In this document: piece after piece, positions 35,327-44,817 of the stretch
Numbering within the stretch: position 1 is the stretch's first letter
Layout of the letters: each line of letters starts with the position of its first letter
Assembly (NCBI RefSeq): GCF_900142145.1
Contig: NZ_FQZV01000004.1
Coordinates: 56,918 to 120,917 of the forward strand
Reading direction: 5' to 3'
Source of the DNA: Geosporobacter subterraneus DSM 17957
Lineage (GTDB): Bacteria > Bacillota > Clostridia > Peptostreptococcales > Thermotaleaceae
DNA: 64,000 nucleotides
Position numbers and translations under genes: made by a program
The notes under the pieces: generated by a model
What the model was told of the DNA's origin: nothing
Seen by the model: only the letters and a program-made list of their open reading frames with translations
The model's database searches: none

Positions 35327-36604
35327 ATGAAAAAAATCATGGCATTTCTAGAAAAATATTTTGTGCCGATTGCCGGGAGAATAGGGTCTCAAAGACATCT
35401 TGTGGCCATCCGGGACGGCTTTGTAGTGATTATGCCAATTATTATGGCGGGCTCCTTTGCAGTGTTAATCAATAACTTACCGATAGCACCTTACCAAAAC
35501 CTCATGACATCTATGTTGGGAGAGAGCTGGAAAAGCTTTGGCGGCCAGGTATGGATGGGCTCCTTTGCCGTGATGTCGCTGCTTGTTAACTTTACCATAA
35601 GCTATAATGTTGCAAAATCCTATAACTCAAATGCAGTAGCTGCCGGAGCGGTAAGTTTGGCATCCTTGATGGCCATCATGCAGCCGGCAGCAGAAGCTTT
35701 TGCTATCCCTTACCAGTGGACTGGAGCTGTAGGGTTATTTGTTTCAATCTTTGTAGCATTGGTATCTTCAGAGGTTTTCGTCCGACTGTTAGGAAACCCT
35801 AGGTTGGTTATTAAAATGCCGGAGGGCGTACCGCCAGCTGTAGCCAAATCCTTTGCAGCATTATTTCCTTCCATTATTACACTTTCCATATTTGCACTGC
35901 TGAAAGTATTTACTGTCCTTGCAGGAGTAACAGATATTCATGCCCTTGTGAACGATATTGTCCAGGCACCATTGTTGAAGCTGGCCAATTCCATGGGATC
36001 TGCCCTAACCATAGCTTTTGTAAATCATCTATTATGGTTCTTCGGTCTACACGGATCCAATATCCTTGAGCCGGTTATGCAGACCGTATTTATGCAGACT
36101 CTGGATGCAAATATCAGTGCATTCCAGGCTGGTGCTGCCATCCCCAATATTGTGACAAAGCCTTTCTTTGATGCCTTTGTATATATGGGTGGTTCTGGGA
36201 CCACGATTACACTCATCGCTGCAATCTATATCGCTTCCAAGCGAAAACAGTACAGAAGCCTGGCAAATATGGCAGCTGGACCAGGGCTATTCAATATCAA
36301 TGAACCGGTCATCTTCGGAATGCCGATTGTATTAAATCCCATATTTATGATTCCTTTTATATGCGTGCCGGTGGTGACAACCATCATAAGTTATATTGCT
36401 TTAGCCAGCGGAATTGTTCCTAAAACCGTCGCCATGATTCCTTGGACTACTCCGCCGATTATCAGCGGATATTTGGTAACAGGAGGATCTGTAATGGGCT
36501 CGCTGCTGCAGATTGTCAATCTGATTATCGGAATAGCGATTTATATGCCTTTTGTGCTGATGGCAGAAAAGCTGGATACAGAAAAAGCTACAGAAGAAGC
36601 TTAA
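35327..36604 (+). CDS. PTS lactose/cellobiose-type EIIC permease
   Basis: 425 aa from the ATG at 35327, after AAAAGGGGGA. About ten membrane helices. The conserved EIIC motifs are LHGSNILEPVM, GGSGTTITLI and NINEPVIFGMPIVLNPI (the sugar-site NEP motif). It moves the disaccharide and accepts the phosphate from EIIB. Full length for the family. Confidence 0.93.
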   Translation: MKKIMAFLEKYFVPIAGRIGSQRHLVAIRDGFVVIMPIIMAGSFAVLINNLPIAPYQNLMTSMLGESWKSFGGQVWMGSFAVMSLLVNFTISYNVAKSYNSNAVAAGAVSLASLMAIMQPAAEAFAIPYQWTGAVGLFVSIFVALVSSEVFVRLLGNPRLVIKMPEGVPPAVAKSFAALFPSIITLSIFALLKVFTVLAGVTDIHALVNDIVQAPLLKLANSMGSALTIAFVNHLLWFFGLHGSNILEPVMQTVFMQTLDANISAFQAGAAIPNIVTKPFFDAFVYMGGSGTTITLIAAIYIASKRKQYRSLANMAAGPGLFNINEPVIFGMPIVLNPIFMIPFICVPVVTTIISYIALASGIVPKTVAMIPWTTPPIISGYLVTGGSVMGSLLQIVNLIIGIAIYMPFVLMAEKLDTEKATEEA

Positions 36605-36713
36605 GATTTTTAACGGGAGACGACCGATGCTTTGCCTTATTTAGGGAGGAGCATTATCATTTCCCATCCTTCTTATTCATATAGATGTGCAATTAAGAAA
36701 TCTCAAATTCAGC

Positions 36714-36782
36714 GGAACGGCACAGAGGCCGTTCCCTGCGTAAACCTCAATAAAAATGTAGGGATCGACGCCTCGTCGTTCC
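36714..36782. repeat. Two GGAACG-type palindromes between EIIC and EIIA
   Basis: GGAACGGC-ACAGAG-GCCGTTCC (36714-36735) and GGGATCGACGCCTCGTCGTTCC (36761-36782) in a 261-base gap inside the PTS operon. A hairpin here could lower or time expression of the downstream genes. No other gene is visible in 36605-36865. Confidence 0.58.
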
Positions 36783-36865
36783 GAATATTCATTAGGATTC
36801 TCAGTCACATATCTATAATAGGAAATCTGATCGGATAAAATTGAAGAAGCAAGGGGAGAGCAGTC

Positions 36866-37171
36866 ATGAACTTTGAAAGAATTATCTTTACGATTATCAC
36901 GTATAGCGGTGAGGCGAGAAGCTTGTCCATGGAAGCCATTGCTCATGCAAAGAGAAAGGAAATATCAAAGGCTAAAAAGTGTATCGAGGAGGCCGTAGAA
37001 AAGCTGGAAATGGCCCATAGGGAGCAAACTCACCTAATTCACGCAGAAGCACAGGGGGAAAAAGTAGAGGTCTCCTTGCTCCTCATTCATGCCCAGGACC
37101 ATCTCATGATGGCAATGACGGTAAAGGATTTAGCCAATGAGCTGATAGACATTCACGAAAAAATATCCTAG
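36866..37171 (+). CDS. PTS lactose/cellobiose-type EIIA component
   Basis: 101 aa, a three-helix bundle protein. The phosphorylated histidine is in the motif VSLLLIHAQDHLMMAMTVKD. It takes phosphate from HPr and passes it to EIIB. Separated from EIIC by a repeat-bearing gap but in line with the operon. AAGGGGAGAG precedes the ATG. Confidence 0.92.
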   Translation: MNFERIIFTIITYSGEARSLSMEAIAHAKRKEISKAKKCIEEAVEKLEMAHREQTHLIHAEAQGEKVEVSLLLIHAQDHLMMAMTVKDLANELIDIHEKIS

Positions 37172-37290
37172 GAGACCAAGGCGGGGCGGTTTATATCAAT
37201 AGCTTTGCGGAGGACTGTCAACAGATAAGCCTGCATGCCGGACGCTGGAAACTCCTTAGAGCACTTATTTATGCAAAGGGGGAGATTGGG

Positions 37291-38031
37291 ATTCGACTGA
37301 TTGTTAATGCAGATGATTTTGGGCTTTCAAAGGGTGTCAATCTTGGAATTATTGAAGCCTATCAACATGGGATTGTTACCTCTACTACCATGATGATGAA
37401 TATGCCGGAATATACCCACGGACTCAATCTTATACGGGAAAATCCGGGGATTGGTGTGGGTATTCATTTGACCGTCACCTGCGGCAGACCAGTGGCAGAG
37501 AAGGTGGATTCTCTGATTGATGCTTCGGGGTGCTTTCATTCTCAGTTCAATATCCTTCATTACGGAAAATCAGAAGACATGGAAAGAGAGTTTCAATGCC
37601 AGATTGAACGTTTTTTAGATACCGGACTGCATCCAACTCACATAGATAGCCATCATCATATCCATATGCATGAAAGAGTCTTACCAATAGCATTGAAGCT
37701 GGCCGATCAGTATGATTTGGCCGTAAGGTTAGGGAGGACTGGGCTTCCAAGGGATTTTAAATACAGCAATCTGCGAACCACCGATTTTTTTACCGATGCC
37801 TTTTATGGCCAGAACTTAACACAGAAGAATTTTTTGGAGATTCTTCATAAAGCACAAGATTATAAGACGGTTGAAGTGATGTGTCATCCGGCATTTATAG
37901 ATAATGGGCTATTAGCACAGAGCCGGTACAGTCATCAGCGTAGAAATGAACTGGATATTTTAACAGATGAGAAAATGATTGAAAAGATAAAAGGAGATCA
38001 TATTCAGTTCATTCATTACGGAGACCTGTAA
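37291..38031 (+). CDS. chbG: ChbG/YdjC-type carbohydrate deacetylase, apparent ATT start
   Basis: 246 aa if translation starts at ATT 37291, giving M(I)RLIVNADDFGLSKGVN, where homologues start with M. No ATG, GTG or TTG exists in this frame between the stop at 37138-37140 and the ATG at 37390, and starting at 37390 would delete the metal-binding NADDFG. AAAGGGGGAG stands at the right distance. Metal and catalytic sites: ADD, THIDSHHHIHMH and MCHPAF. ChbG removes one acetyl group from chitobiose-6-phosphate before hydrolysis. Confidence 0.82.
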   Translation: MRLIVNADDFGLSKGVNLGIIEAYQHGIVTSTTMMMNMPEYTHGLNLIRENPGIGVGIHLTVTCGRPVAEKVDSLIDASGCFHSQFNILHYGKSEDMEREFQCQIERFLDTGLHPTHIDSHHHIHMHERVLPIALKLADQYDLAVRLGRTGLPRDFKYSNLRTTDFFTDAFYGQNLTQKNFLEILHKAQDYKTVEVMCHPAFIDNGLLAQSRYSHQRRNELDILTDEKMIEKIKGDHIQFIHYGDL

Positions 38032-38073
38032 AACCTAAAGGAGAAGAGTAAATAGCAATGGGGGGATATGGGA

Positions 38074-39387
38074 ATGAAAGGAATAAAAATTGTAACAATA
38101 GGCGGTGGTTCCAGCTATACGCCAGAGCTGGTAGAAGGGTTGATACAGTACTATGATGAACTGCCGGTAAGAGAGCTATGGCTGGTAGATATTCCTGAGG
38201 GCAAAGAAAAGCTGGAGATTGTAGGAAACTTAGCAAAAAGAATGGTTAAAAAAGCCGGTGTACCCATGAATATCCATTTAACCTTAGACCGCAGGGCAGC
38301 ACTAGAGGATGCAGATTTTGTAACAACACAAATTCGGGTAGGGCAGTTGGATGCGAGGATTATCGATGAAAGTATTCCATTAAAATACGGAATGATAGGC
38401 CAGGAAACCAATGGTGCGGGAGGACTTTTTAAGGGTTTGCGCACCATACCAATCATATTGGAGATTACTAAGGATATGGCAGAGCTATGCCCAAAGGCTT
38501 GGTTGATTAACTTTACAAATCCTGCAGGGATGTTGACAGAGGCAGTGCTGCGCTATGGAAAAATAAAAAAGGTCATTGGACTTTGTAATGTTCCCATTGG
38601 TATGGAAATGACAATCGCAAATATGCTGGAGGTGGACAGCAGTAGAATCCACGTAGAATTTGCAGGATTAAACCACATGGTTTTTGGGACCCATGTATAT
38701 CTGGACGGGATGGAGGTCACTGCTCAGGTATTGGATTTGCTAGGCAGCGGCAAGGTGAGTATGACAATGAAAAATATCATCGGACTAGATTGGGATAGGG
38801 ATTTCTTAAAGGCGTTGAAAATCATACCCTGCCCATACCATCGATATTATTATAAGCATAAGGAAATGCTGGAGCATGAACTGGAAGAGCTTAAAAAGAC
38901 AGGTACAAGAGGTGCAGCGGTTAAGCAGATTGAAAAGGAACTCTTTGAGGTCTACAAAGACCCGGATCTGGCTGTAAAACCATCCCAATTGGAAAACCGG
39001 GGAGGTGCCTATTACAGCTATGCTGCATGCCGGTTGATTCGTTCTATCTATAATGATAAAAGAGATATCCAGCCAGTCAATGTGAGAAACAATGGGGCCA
39101 TTATAGGTCTGCCTGAGGGGGCGGCAGTAGAAGTTAGCTGTATGATTACAAAGGATGGACCGAAGCCCTTAGCAGTGGGAGAACTGCCAGTGGCTGTAAG
39201 AGGATTGGTACAGCAGATCAAGTCTTTTGAGCAGCTGGCGGTAGAAGCAGCTGTGACAGGGGATTATCATTTGGCTTTGCTGGCGATGACCATACATCCG
39301 CTGGTTACCTCTGATGTCATCGGAAAAAAGATACTGAATGAAATGCTGGAAGCCCATAAGAAATACCTGCCTCAATTCTTCCGGTAA
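38074..39387 (+). CDS. GH4 family 6-phospho-beta-glucosidase (ChbF/LicH-like)
   Basis: 437 aa from the ATG at 38074, after GGGGGGA (an ATG six bases earlier is also possible). The NAD site is TIGGGSSYTPELVEG. Metal-binding GH4 residues lie in IGLCNVPIGME and FAGLNHMVFG. GH4 enzymes use NAD and a divalent metal to cleave phosphorylated disaccharides. The pairing with ChbG mirrors the E. coli chb operon, so N,N'-diacetylchitobiose-6-phosphate after deacetylation is a likely substrate; cellobiose-6-phosphate cannot be excluded. Confidence 0.9.
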   Translation: MKGIKIVTIGGGSSYTPELVEGLIQYYDELPVRELWLVDIPEGKEKLEIVGNLAKRMVKKAGVPMNIHLTLDRRAALEDADFVTTQIRVGQLDARIIDESIPLKYGMIGQETNGAGGLFKGLRTIPIILEITKDMAELCPKAWLINFTNPAGMLTEAVLRYGKIKKVIGLCNVPIGMEMTIANMLEVDSSRIHVEFAGLNHMVFGTHVYLDGMEVTAQVLDLLGSGKVSMTMKNIIGLDWDRDFLKALKIIPCPYHRYYYKHKEMLEHELEELKKTGTRGAAVKQIEKELFEVYKDPDLAVKPSQLENRGGAYYSYAACRLIRSIYNDKRDIQPVNVRNNGAIIGLPEGAAVEVSCMITKDGPKPLAVGELPVAVRGLVQQIKSFEQLAVEAAVTGDYHLALLAMTIHPLVTSDVIGKKILNEMLEAHKKYLPQFFR

Positions 39388-39411
39388 AGAGAATAAAAAT
39401 TGCATCACTCC

Positions 39412-39448
39412 AAAACAATAATTGACGAGAGTCAATTTTGTTTTTTTT
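39412..39448 (+). terminator. Terminator after the PTS/GH4 operon
   Basis: AAAACAATAATTGAC-GAGA-GTCAATTTTGTTTT with a following T-run. Confidence 0.85.
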
Positions 39449-39600
39449 GTCGTTATCTCATATTGGATTCCCATATTCGAAAAAATATTATTCCTTTATT
39501 TACTTTGTTTAGATTGCTGGCAAAGGTTATGTGTGCTAAAATATTATAAGACTACAGATACACAGACATAAACTGTGATCAAAATGAAGGGAGCAATACA

Positions 39601-40242
39601 GTGGCAGTAAAATACATATTATTTGATTTAGATGGTACATTACTGGATACCAATGAATTGATCGTTCAATCCTTTCGACATACCTATAAAGAGCATTTAA
39701 ACAAAGATGTGCCTAGAGAATATATTATTCAAAGCTTTGGAGAGATCTTAAGAACTACCCTGGAGCGGGAATGTAAGGATTGTGTGGAAGCGGCGCTAAC
39801 CACTTACCGAAGCTTTCAGCAGGAACATTTTGAAAGCTATATTACCCTCCACTTAGGGGTGCGGGAAGCCTTGGAGAAATTGACTGCTAAGGGCTATAAG
39901 CTGGGGATTGTAACCTCACGGCTCAATGAATCTGCATTAAGGGGATTGAAGTTCTTTGATATAGAGGGTTATTTCCATAGCATCATTGGTGCTGATGATA
40001 CAGACCTGCACAAACCGGATCCTACCCCTGCAAGAATGGCCCTTGAAGCCATGGGGGGCCGTGCTGAGGAGGCTGTTTTGGTAGGAGACAGTCCCTTTGA
40101 TATCCAGTGCGCGAAGAATACGGGGATGGTGTCCGTTGCCGTTGGATGGAGTGCGCTGCCTCGGGAGGTATATATGCAGTATGAGCCGGACTATGTGGTG
40201 GACACCATGGAAGAATTAGTAGAGTTAATTTACTCCTTGTAA
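39601..40242 (+). CDS. HAD family hydrolase (PpaX/Gph-like)
   Basis: 213 aa with a GTG start after AAGGGAG. HAD motifs I to IV are visible: FDLDGTLLDT, the VTSR serine/threonine motif, the lysine of HKPDPTPARMA, and VGDSPFDIQCA. Probably a phosphatase for a small phosphate ester or pyrophosphate (PpaX-type); the substrate cannot be told. Monocistronic by spacing. Confidence 0.85.
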   Translation: MAVKYILFDLDGTLLDTNELIVQSFRHTYKEHLNKDVPREYIIQSFGEILRTTLERECKDCVEAALTTYRSFQQEHFESYITLHLGVREALEKLTAKGYKLGIVTSRLNESALRGLKFFDIEGYFHSIIGADDTDLHKPDPTPARMALEAMGGRAEEAVLVGDSPFDIQCAKNTGMVSVAVGWSALPREVYMQYEPDYVVDTMEELVELIYSL

Positions 40243-40401
40243 GAACCATATAAAGTAAGGACTTATAAGACGGACATGATTTCATGTAACGTGCAGTGCG
40301 TATCGTGCATCGATTATTGGAGAATATAATTAGACTTTATTGTACAGTTTCATAAAAGAGGAAAGTGTGGATATGAGTCTAACATCAATGGAGGGAAAAT
40401 C

Positions 40402-41703
40402 ATGGAACAACTAGATCAAAATAAAGTAAAAAAGCTAATGAGCTATCGGTGGGCCGTATGGGGTGTATTGGTCTTGTCCTATGTGATTGTATTCTTTCAT
40501 CGATTGGCTGTAGGCGTAGTGAGGGAGGACCTGGTCCGTGCCTTTGATATATCAGGAACAACCTTTGCCCATTTGGGATCAACCTATTTTTATGCCTATA
40601 TGCTTATGCAAATCCCTTCAGGGATTCTGGCAGATTCCCTCGGCGCAAGAATGACTGTTACCATAGGGACTCTGGTGGCAGGAATCGGTTCCATCATTTT
40701 TGGATTTGCACCTACTATTGCCATAGCATTTGCAGGAAGGCTGCTGGTAGGATTAGGTGTTTCTGTTGTATTTATTGCGATTCTAAAAATCCAATCCCAG
40801 TGGTTTAAGGAAAGCGAATTTGGTACCATGTCAGGAATCACTTCTTTCGTAGGGAATCTGGGGGGCATGTTTGCCCAAACACCATTAGCCCTTTTAGCCG
40901 CTGCTATTACCTGGCGATACTCTTTTGCCGCCATTGGCGTAATTTCCTTAGGAATTGCAGCTCTTTGCTATATGATCATCCGCAATGAGCCAAAGGATAT
41001 GGGACTGCCCAGTATTGCCGAAATAGAGGGAAGGGCACCTGCTCAGAATACCGGAAAGCCCGATTTAGCAAAGAGTCTTATCACCGTTGTTGCCAATTGG
41101 AAAACCTGGCCCTCCTTTGTCATGTTCACGGGATTTTTCGGTGCCTATGTATCTTTGACAGGTACCTGGGGACGATCTTATATGGTAGACGTTTATGGGC
41201 TGTCCAAAGTGGCTGCTGCCAACTATATGACAGCTGCAGTTTTAGGAATGGCCATCGGAAGCCTTGTGATTGGAAAGGTTTCTGATGCCATGGGCCGAAG
41301 AAAGCTGCCCATGCTGGTATTTGGAGCCATCTATGTAGCCTGCTGGGCAGTATTGGTCTTTTTTCAGGGAGGTCAGCCCCCTGTGGCGGTTATGATGCCC
41401 TTGATGTTTGTGCTTGGATTTACTTGTCCCACCTTTGTGTTGGGTTGGGCTTGCGCAAAAGAAATCAACCCTCCTCAGATTGCAGGGATTTCAACTTCTG
41501 TAGTGAATACGGGAGGATTTTTAGGAGCAGCCATTCTTCCTCCGGTAATGGGCAGCGTTTTTGATCGTTTTGGAGGACAGCTGCTGCCGGCAGAGCTGTA
41601 TCAAAAGGCCTTTTTATATGGATTTATCGCTGCAGCCCTTGGATATCTGGCTACATTTTTGGTACAGGAAACCCACTGCAGAAATATTTATAAAGAGAAA
41701 TAG
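40402..41703 (+). CDS. MFS transporter
   Basis: 433 aa, about 12 membrane helices. The MFS motif A-like loop is ADSLGARMTVTIG and GKVSDAMGRRKLP. N-terminus RWAVWGVLVLSYVIVFFHRL is typical of the anion:cation symporter-like group. The substrate is not known. Followed after only 21 bases by an amidohydrolase, so it may import that enzyme's substrate. ATGGAGGG precedes the ATG. Confidence 0.87.
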   Translation: MEQLDQNKVKKLMSYRWAVWGVLVLSYVIVFFHRLAVGVVREDLVRAFDISGTTFAHLGSTYFYAYMLMQIPSGILADSLGARMTVTIGTLVAGIGSIIFGFAPTIAIAFAGRLLVGLGVSVVFIAILKIQSQWFKESEFGTMSGITSFVGNLGGMFAQTPLALLAAAITWRYSFAAIGVISLGIAALCYMIIRNEPKDMGLPSIAEIEGRAPAQNTGKPDLAKSLITVVANWKTWPSFVMFTGFFGAYVSLTGTWGRSYMVDVYGLSKVAAANYMTAAVLGMAIGSLVIGKVSDAMGRRKLPMLVFGAIYVACWAVLVFFQGGQPPVAVMMPLMFVLGFTCPTFVLGWACAKEINPPQIAGISTSVVNTGGFLGAAILPPVMGSVFDRFGGQLLPAELYQKAFLYGFIAAALGYLATFLVQETHCRNIYKEK

Positions 41704-41724
41704 GATAGATTGGAGGCATCAGAC

Positions 41725-42882
41725 ATGCTATTTATAAAAGACGGTCGTCTTCTCACCATGGAAGGAAAGGTCTATGAGAAGGCCAGCATACTTGTAAGAG
41801 ATGGAAAAATTCAAGAGATTGGGGAGGAACTGGTAGCGCCTCTAGATGCAGAGGTAATCGATGCGAAAGGCAGAATCATTACACCAGGTCTGATCGATGC
41901 CCATTGTCATCTTGGATTATGGGAGGATGCTATTGGCTTTGAAGGTGCCGACGGAAACGAGGCTACCGATCCTGTAACGCCCCATATGCGGGCCATTGAC
42001 GGCATCAACCCTATGGATAGAACCTTTGAGGAAGCCAGGCAGGGCGGCATCACAACCGTTGCTTCAGGGCCGGGCAGTGCCAATGTGATTGGAGGCCAGT
42101 TTGCTGCGGTTAAAACCTGGGGCAGACGAATTGACGATATGATTCTCCAAGCGCCTATAGCCATGAAATGTGCTTTTGGAGAAAACCCTAAAAGGGTATA
42201 TCATGACCGCAAGCAGTCTCCCAGCACGCGGATGGCAACGGCGGCAATTCTGAGAGATACTCTATATAGGGCTAAGGAATATGCAGAAAAACTGGAAGCG
42301 GCCAAGGAGGATCCGACGAAAAAACCGGGATATGACATGAAAATGGAGGCATTGCTTCCTGTCATACGAAAAGAAATTCCGCTAAAGGCCCATGCCCATC
42401 GTGCCGATGATATTTTTACAGCGATCCGTATTGCTAAAGAGTTAGATGTAAAAATTACATTAGAACACTGTACAGAGGGACACTTGATCGTAGAGGAGTT
42501 AAAGCAGGAAGGCCTTTATGCGGTAGTAGGACCAAGCCTCAGTGAACGTTCCAAATATGAGCTAAAGAACCTTACCTTCGAAACTGCAGGTATTCTTAGC
42601 AATGCAGGCATAAAAATTGCCATTATGACGGATCATCCCGTGATCCCCCTGCAGTATCTGCCTATGTGTGCAGCACTGGCTGTGAAGGCAGGGATGGATG
42701 AAACAGAGGCCTTAAAGGCTATCACGATCTATGCTGCGGAAATACTGGGGATAGATCATCGTGTAGGCAGCATCAGGGAGGGGAAAGATGCAGATCTGGT
42801 GATCTGGCAGGGGCATCCCTTTGAACTGCAGTCTACAGTAGAATATACGATTATCAATGGATCGATAGTATATAAAAAATAA
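41725..42882 (+). CDS. Amidohydrolase family metal-dependent hydrolase
   Basis: 385 aa from the ATG at 41725, after TTGGAGGC; an upstream TTG at 41710 is part of the ribosome site. Metal motif HCH (GLIDAHCHLGLWED), then HAHRADD, LEHCTEGH and the acidic residue in MTDHPVIP. It resembles imidazolonepropionase-like and dipeptidase-like amidohydrolases; the substrate is unknown. Likely co-transcribed with the MFS transporter. Confidence 0.86.
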   Translation: MLFIKDGRLLTMEGKVYEKASILVRDGKIQEIGEELVAPLDAEVIDAKGRIITPGLIDAHCHLGLWEDAIGFEGADGNEATDPVTPHMRAIDGINPMDRTFEEARQGGITTVASGPGSANVIGGQFAAVKTWGRRIDDMILQAPIAMKCAFGENPKRVYHDRKQSPSTRMATAAILRDTLYRAKEYAEKLEAAKEDPTKKPGYDMKMEALLPVIRKEIPLKAHAHRADDIFTAIRIAKELDVKITLEHCTEGHLIVEELKQEGLYAVVGPSLSERSKYELKNLTFETAGILSNAGIKIAIMTDHPVIPLQYLPMCAALAVKAGMDETEALKAITIYAAEILGIDHRVGSIREGKDADLVIWQGHPFELQSTVEYTIINGSIVYKK

Positions 42883-42947
42883 TTTAACCGGACATATTTA
42901 CACTACGAGCGGCTAACCGCTAACGGTTTTATAAAGGGGACATGAGA

Positions 42948-43418
42948 ATGGATAGAATGCCGATAAATGTGGTTGTGCTTGGATCCATTCCCGAGGCCAT
43001 GTTAATGGTTTGGGCAGGGTTTTTGCTGCTGGGAATAAAGCCACCTCTGAGGAGAATTCTAATGGTAGGCGTGCTGCAAGGAATATCCTCCTATTTTATT
43101 CGAAGATATTTTGATTTTGGCCCACATATTGTAGCCCATATGGTCACTTTCATTTTTTACAGCTACGTAATCATTCGCGCCAATATACCTACAACTGTAC
43201 TGGCTATCGCATTAGCATTTACCGTTGTAGTCATGGTTGAAGGGCCCTTATTAATCTTTGGCAATATAAATATAGCCTATATGCTGTCATCTTCATGGAA
43301 GCGGCTGTTGTTTTTTTTACCCCATGAAATCCTATTGGGGCTGATCATTTATTTTTGCAGCCGTAAGGAGATTTCTTTAGTGAAGGAATTTGGCTTCCTA
43401 AAAAAAATTGTAGGGTAG
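42948..43418 (+). CDS. Small polytopic membrane protein
   Basis: 156 aa from the ATG at 42948, spaced from AAAGGGG (an ATG two codons earlier at 42942 is possible). About five membrane helices and little else. It resembles the membrane part of some sensor histidine kinases (MLMVWAGFLLLGIKPPLRRI) but has no kinase domain. Function unknown. It stands between the amidohydrolase and the FMN riboswitch. Confidence 0.65.
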   Translation: MDRMPINVVVLGSIPEAMLMVWAGFLLLGIKPPLRRILMVGVLQGISSYFIRRYFDFGPHIVAHMVTFIFYSYVIIRANIPTTVLAIALAFTVVVMVEGPLLIFGNINIAYMLSSSWKRLLFFLPHEILLGLIIYFCSRKEISLVKEFGFLKKIVG

Positions 43419-43488
43419 GGTTGCAAAAACGATGTACATATTTTATAATGAAGTTGAGATGAATTTGCCAACAATTCAATAGAGGTAG

Positions 43489-43601
43489 TCTTCGGGGCAG
43501 GGTGCAATTCCCTACCGGCGGTATAGTCCGCGAGCGGCTGTGGATACAGCTGTTGAACTGGTGAGATTCCAGTACCGACAGTATAGTCTGGATGAGAGAA
43601 G
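43489..43601 (+). ncRNA. FMN riboswitch (RFN element)
   Basis: The conserved RFN parts are all present in order: TTCGGGGCAGGGTGCAATTC, CCTACCGGCGGTATAGTCCG, the variable arm, GGTGAGATTCCAGTACCGAC and AGTATAGTCTGGATGAGAGA. A terminator follows at 43633. With FMN bound, transcription of ribU should stop. Confidence 0.96.
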
Positions 43602-43632
43602 ATGGACTGTTTTCGTTTATTTAGTCGTCTAT

Positions 43633-43664
43633 GCCTGAAGATCATTTTTCTTCAGGCTTTTTTA
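43633..43664 (+). terminator. FMN riboswitch terminator
   Basis: GCCTGAAG, loop ATCATTTTT, CTTCAGGC, then TTTTTTA. It is the expression platform of the riboswitch. Confidence 0.88.
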
Positions 43665-43733
43665 GTTGAAGAATATGACAGTTCCATAAATCATGAGGAT
43701 TACCCCAAAAAACGATAAGGAGGAGGAAGTGTC

Positions 43734-44357
43734 ATGTCAAACAAAACAATTGCATTAGGAAACGGTATTTTTGAAGGAAGACAGCTGGGATCCACAAAAG
43801 CATTAACCAAAATTTCTATTCTTTCAGTAATCGCATATCTGATTATGTTTTTGGAGATGCCGGTAATGTTTTTCCCAGGTTTTTTAAAAATTGACCTAAG
43901 CGATATTCCAGCGTTGGTTGGAGCCTTTGCTATGGGACCTGCAGCAGGAATCATGATTGAATTAATAAAAAATATCCTGCATTTCATCACTAAAACCACT
44001 ACGGGAGGCGTCGGGGAGTTGGCCAATTTCCTTGTAGGGATTGCATTGATTGTACCAGCAGCTATTGCATACAGACAATACCAAAGCAAAAAAGCAGCCG
44101 TAATCGGCGTCATCATCGGAACGATGGTGATGGGCATTACCGGGGGGCTGGCAAACTATTATATTCTTTTGCCCTTCTATGCCAAAATTATGCCTATGGA
44201 GCAGATTATCGCATGGAGTGCTGCTGCCAATGGGGCTATTGTAGATATGAAAACTTTGATTTTTTATGCAATCATACCTTTTAATATCCTTAAAGGCATT
44301 GTAGTGGCTGTGATCACCAGCATGCTGTATAAGAAGCTTTCCCCGATTCTAAAATAA
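43734..44357 (+). CDS. ribU: Riboflavin ECF transporter S-component RibU
   Basis: 207 aa, about six membrane helices. The motif FLKIDLSDIPALVGAFAMGP and NFLVGIALIVPAA are RibU signatures. It binds riboflavin and works with a shared ECF energy module not seen in this window. Its leader carries the FMN riboswitch, which confirms the substrate. AAGGAGGAGG precedes the ATG. Confidence 0.95.
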   Translation: MSNKTIALGNGIFEGRQLGSTKALTKISILSVIAYLIMFLEMPVMFFPGFLKIDLSDIPALVGAFAMGPAAGIMIELIKNILHFITKTTTGGVGELANFLVGIALIVPAAIAYRQYQSKKAAVIGVIIGTMVMGITGGLANYYILLPFYAKIMPMEQIIAWSAAANGAIVDMKTLIFYAIIPFNILKGIVVAVITSMLYKKLSPILK

Positions 44358-44370
44358 AAACAGTGAAATG

Positions 44371-44412
44371 ATCCCCTTAGAGCAGGCACATTCTTCTAAG
44401 GGGATTTTATAT
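44371..44412 (+). terminator. Terminator after ribU
   Basis: ATCCCCTTAGA ... TCTAAGGGGAT followed by TTTATATTT. Confidence 0.8.
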
Positions 44413-44532
44413 TTGTCTAGGAAATGGATCATAGGTATGGGTTCCTATATTTTCCTGGGCAGTAGGAAAAAATAAGGATTATCGTTTAAGAAAGAGAATA
44501 ATAGGTATATATATTTAAAAGGAGGGGGAATT

Positions 44533-44712
44533 ATGGTTCAAGAAAAAAACTACCTAAATTTAGACTCTAAGATTGATGAGAACAGAAAGAAATTAGAAGA
44601 CATGATTAGCAGACATGACAGCATCAATCATGATGAAATCCTCTTGATCAGCCAACAACTGGACGAACTGATCACCTTGTTTTATAGGGAAAGGAAGGAA
44701 AAGGAAAAGTAA
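44533..44712 (+). CDS. Spo0E-like aspartyl-phosphate phosphatase
   Basis: 59 aa, ATG at 44533 after AGGAGGGGG. The family motif SQQLDELI (residues 40-47) with the preceding helix KLEDMISRHD is clear. Spo0E-type proteins remove phosphate from Spo0A and delay sporulation, so a spore-forming relative is implied. The protein ends in a charged KEKEK tail. Confidence 0.85.
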   Translation: MVQEKNYLNLDSKIDENRKKLEDMISRHDSINHDEILLISQQLDELITLFYRERKEKEK

Positions 44713-44817
44713 GAAATAGCTGCTGAGGAGCAGTTTGCTTTTAAAATTCTCAATTCCACTGAATAGGACGGAAAGCTTTAGGGTATATGTTGAAATAAGT
44801 ATAATGAGGGAGGGAAA

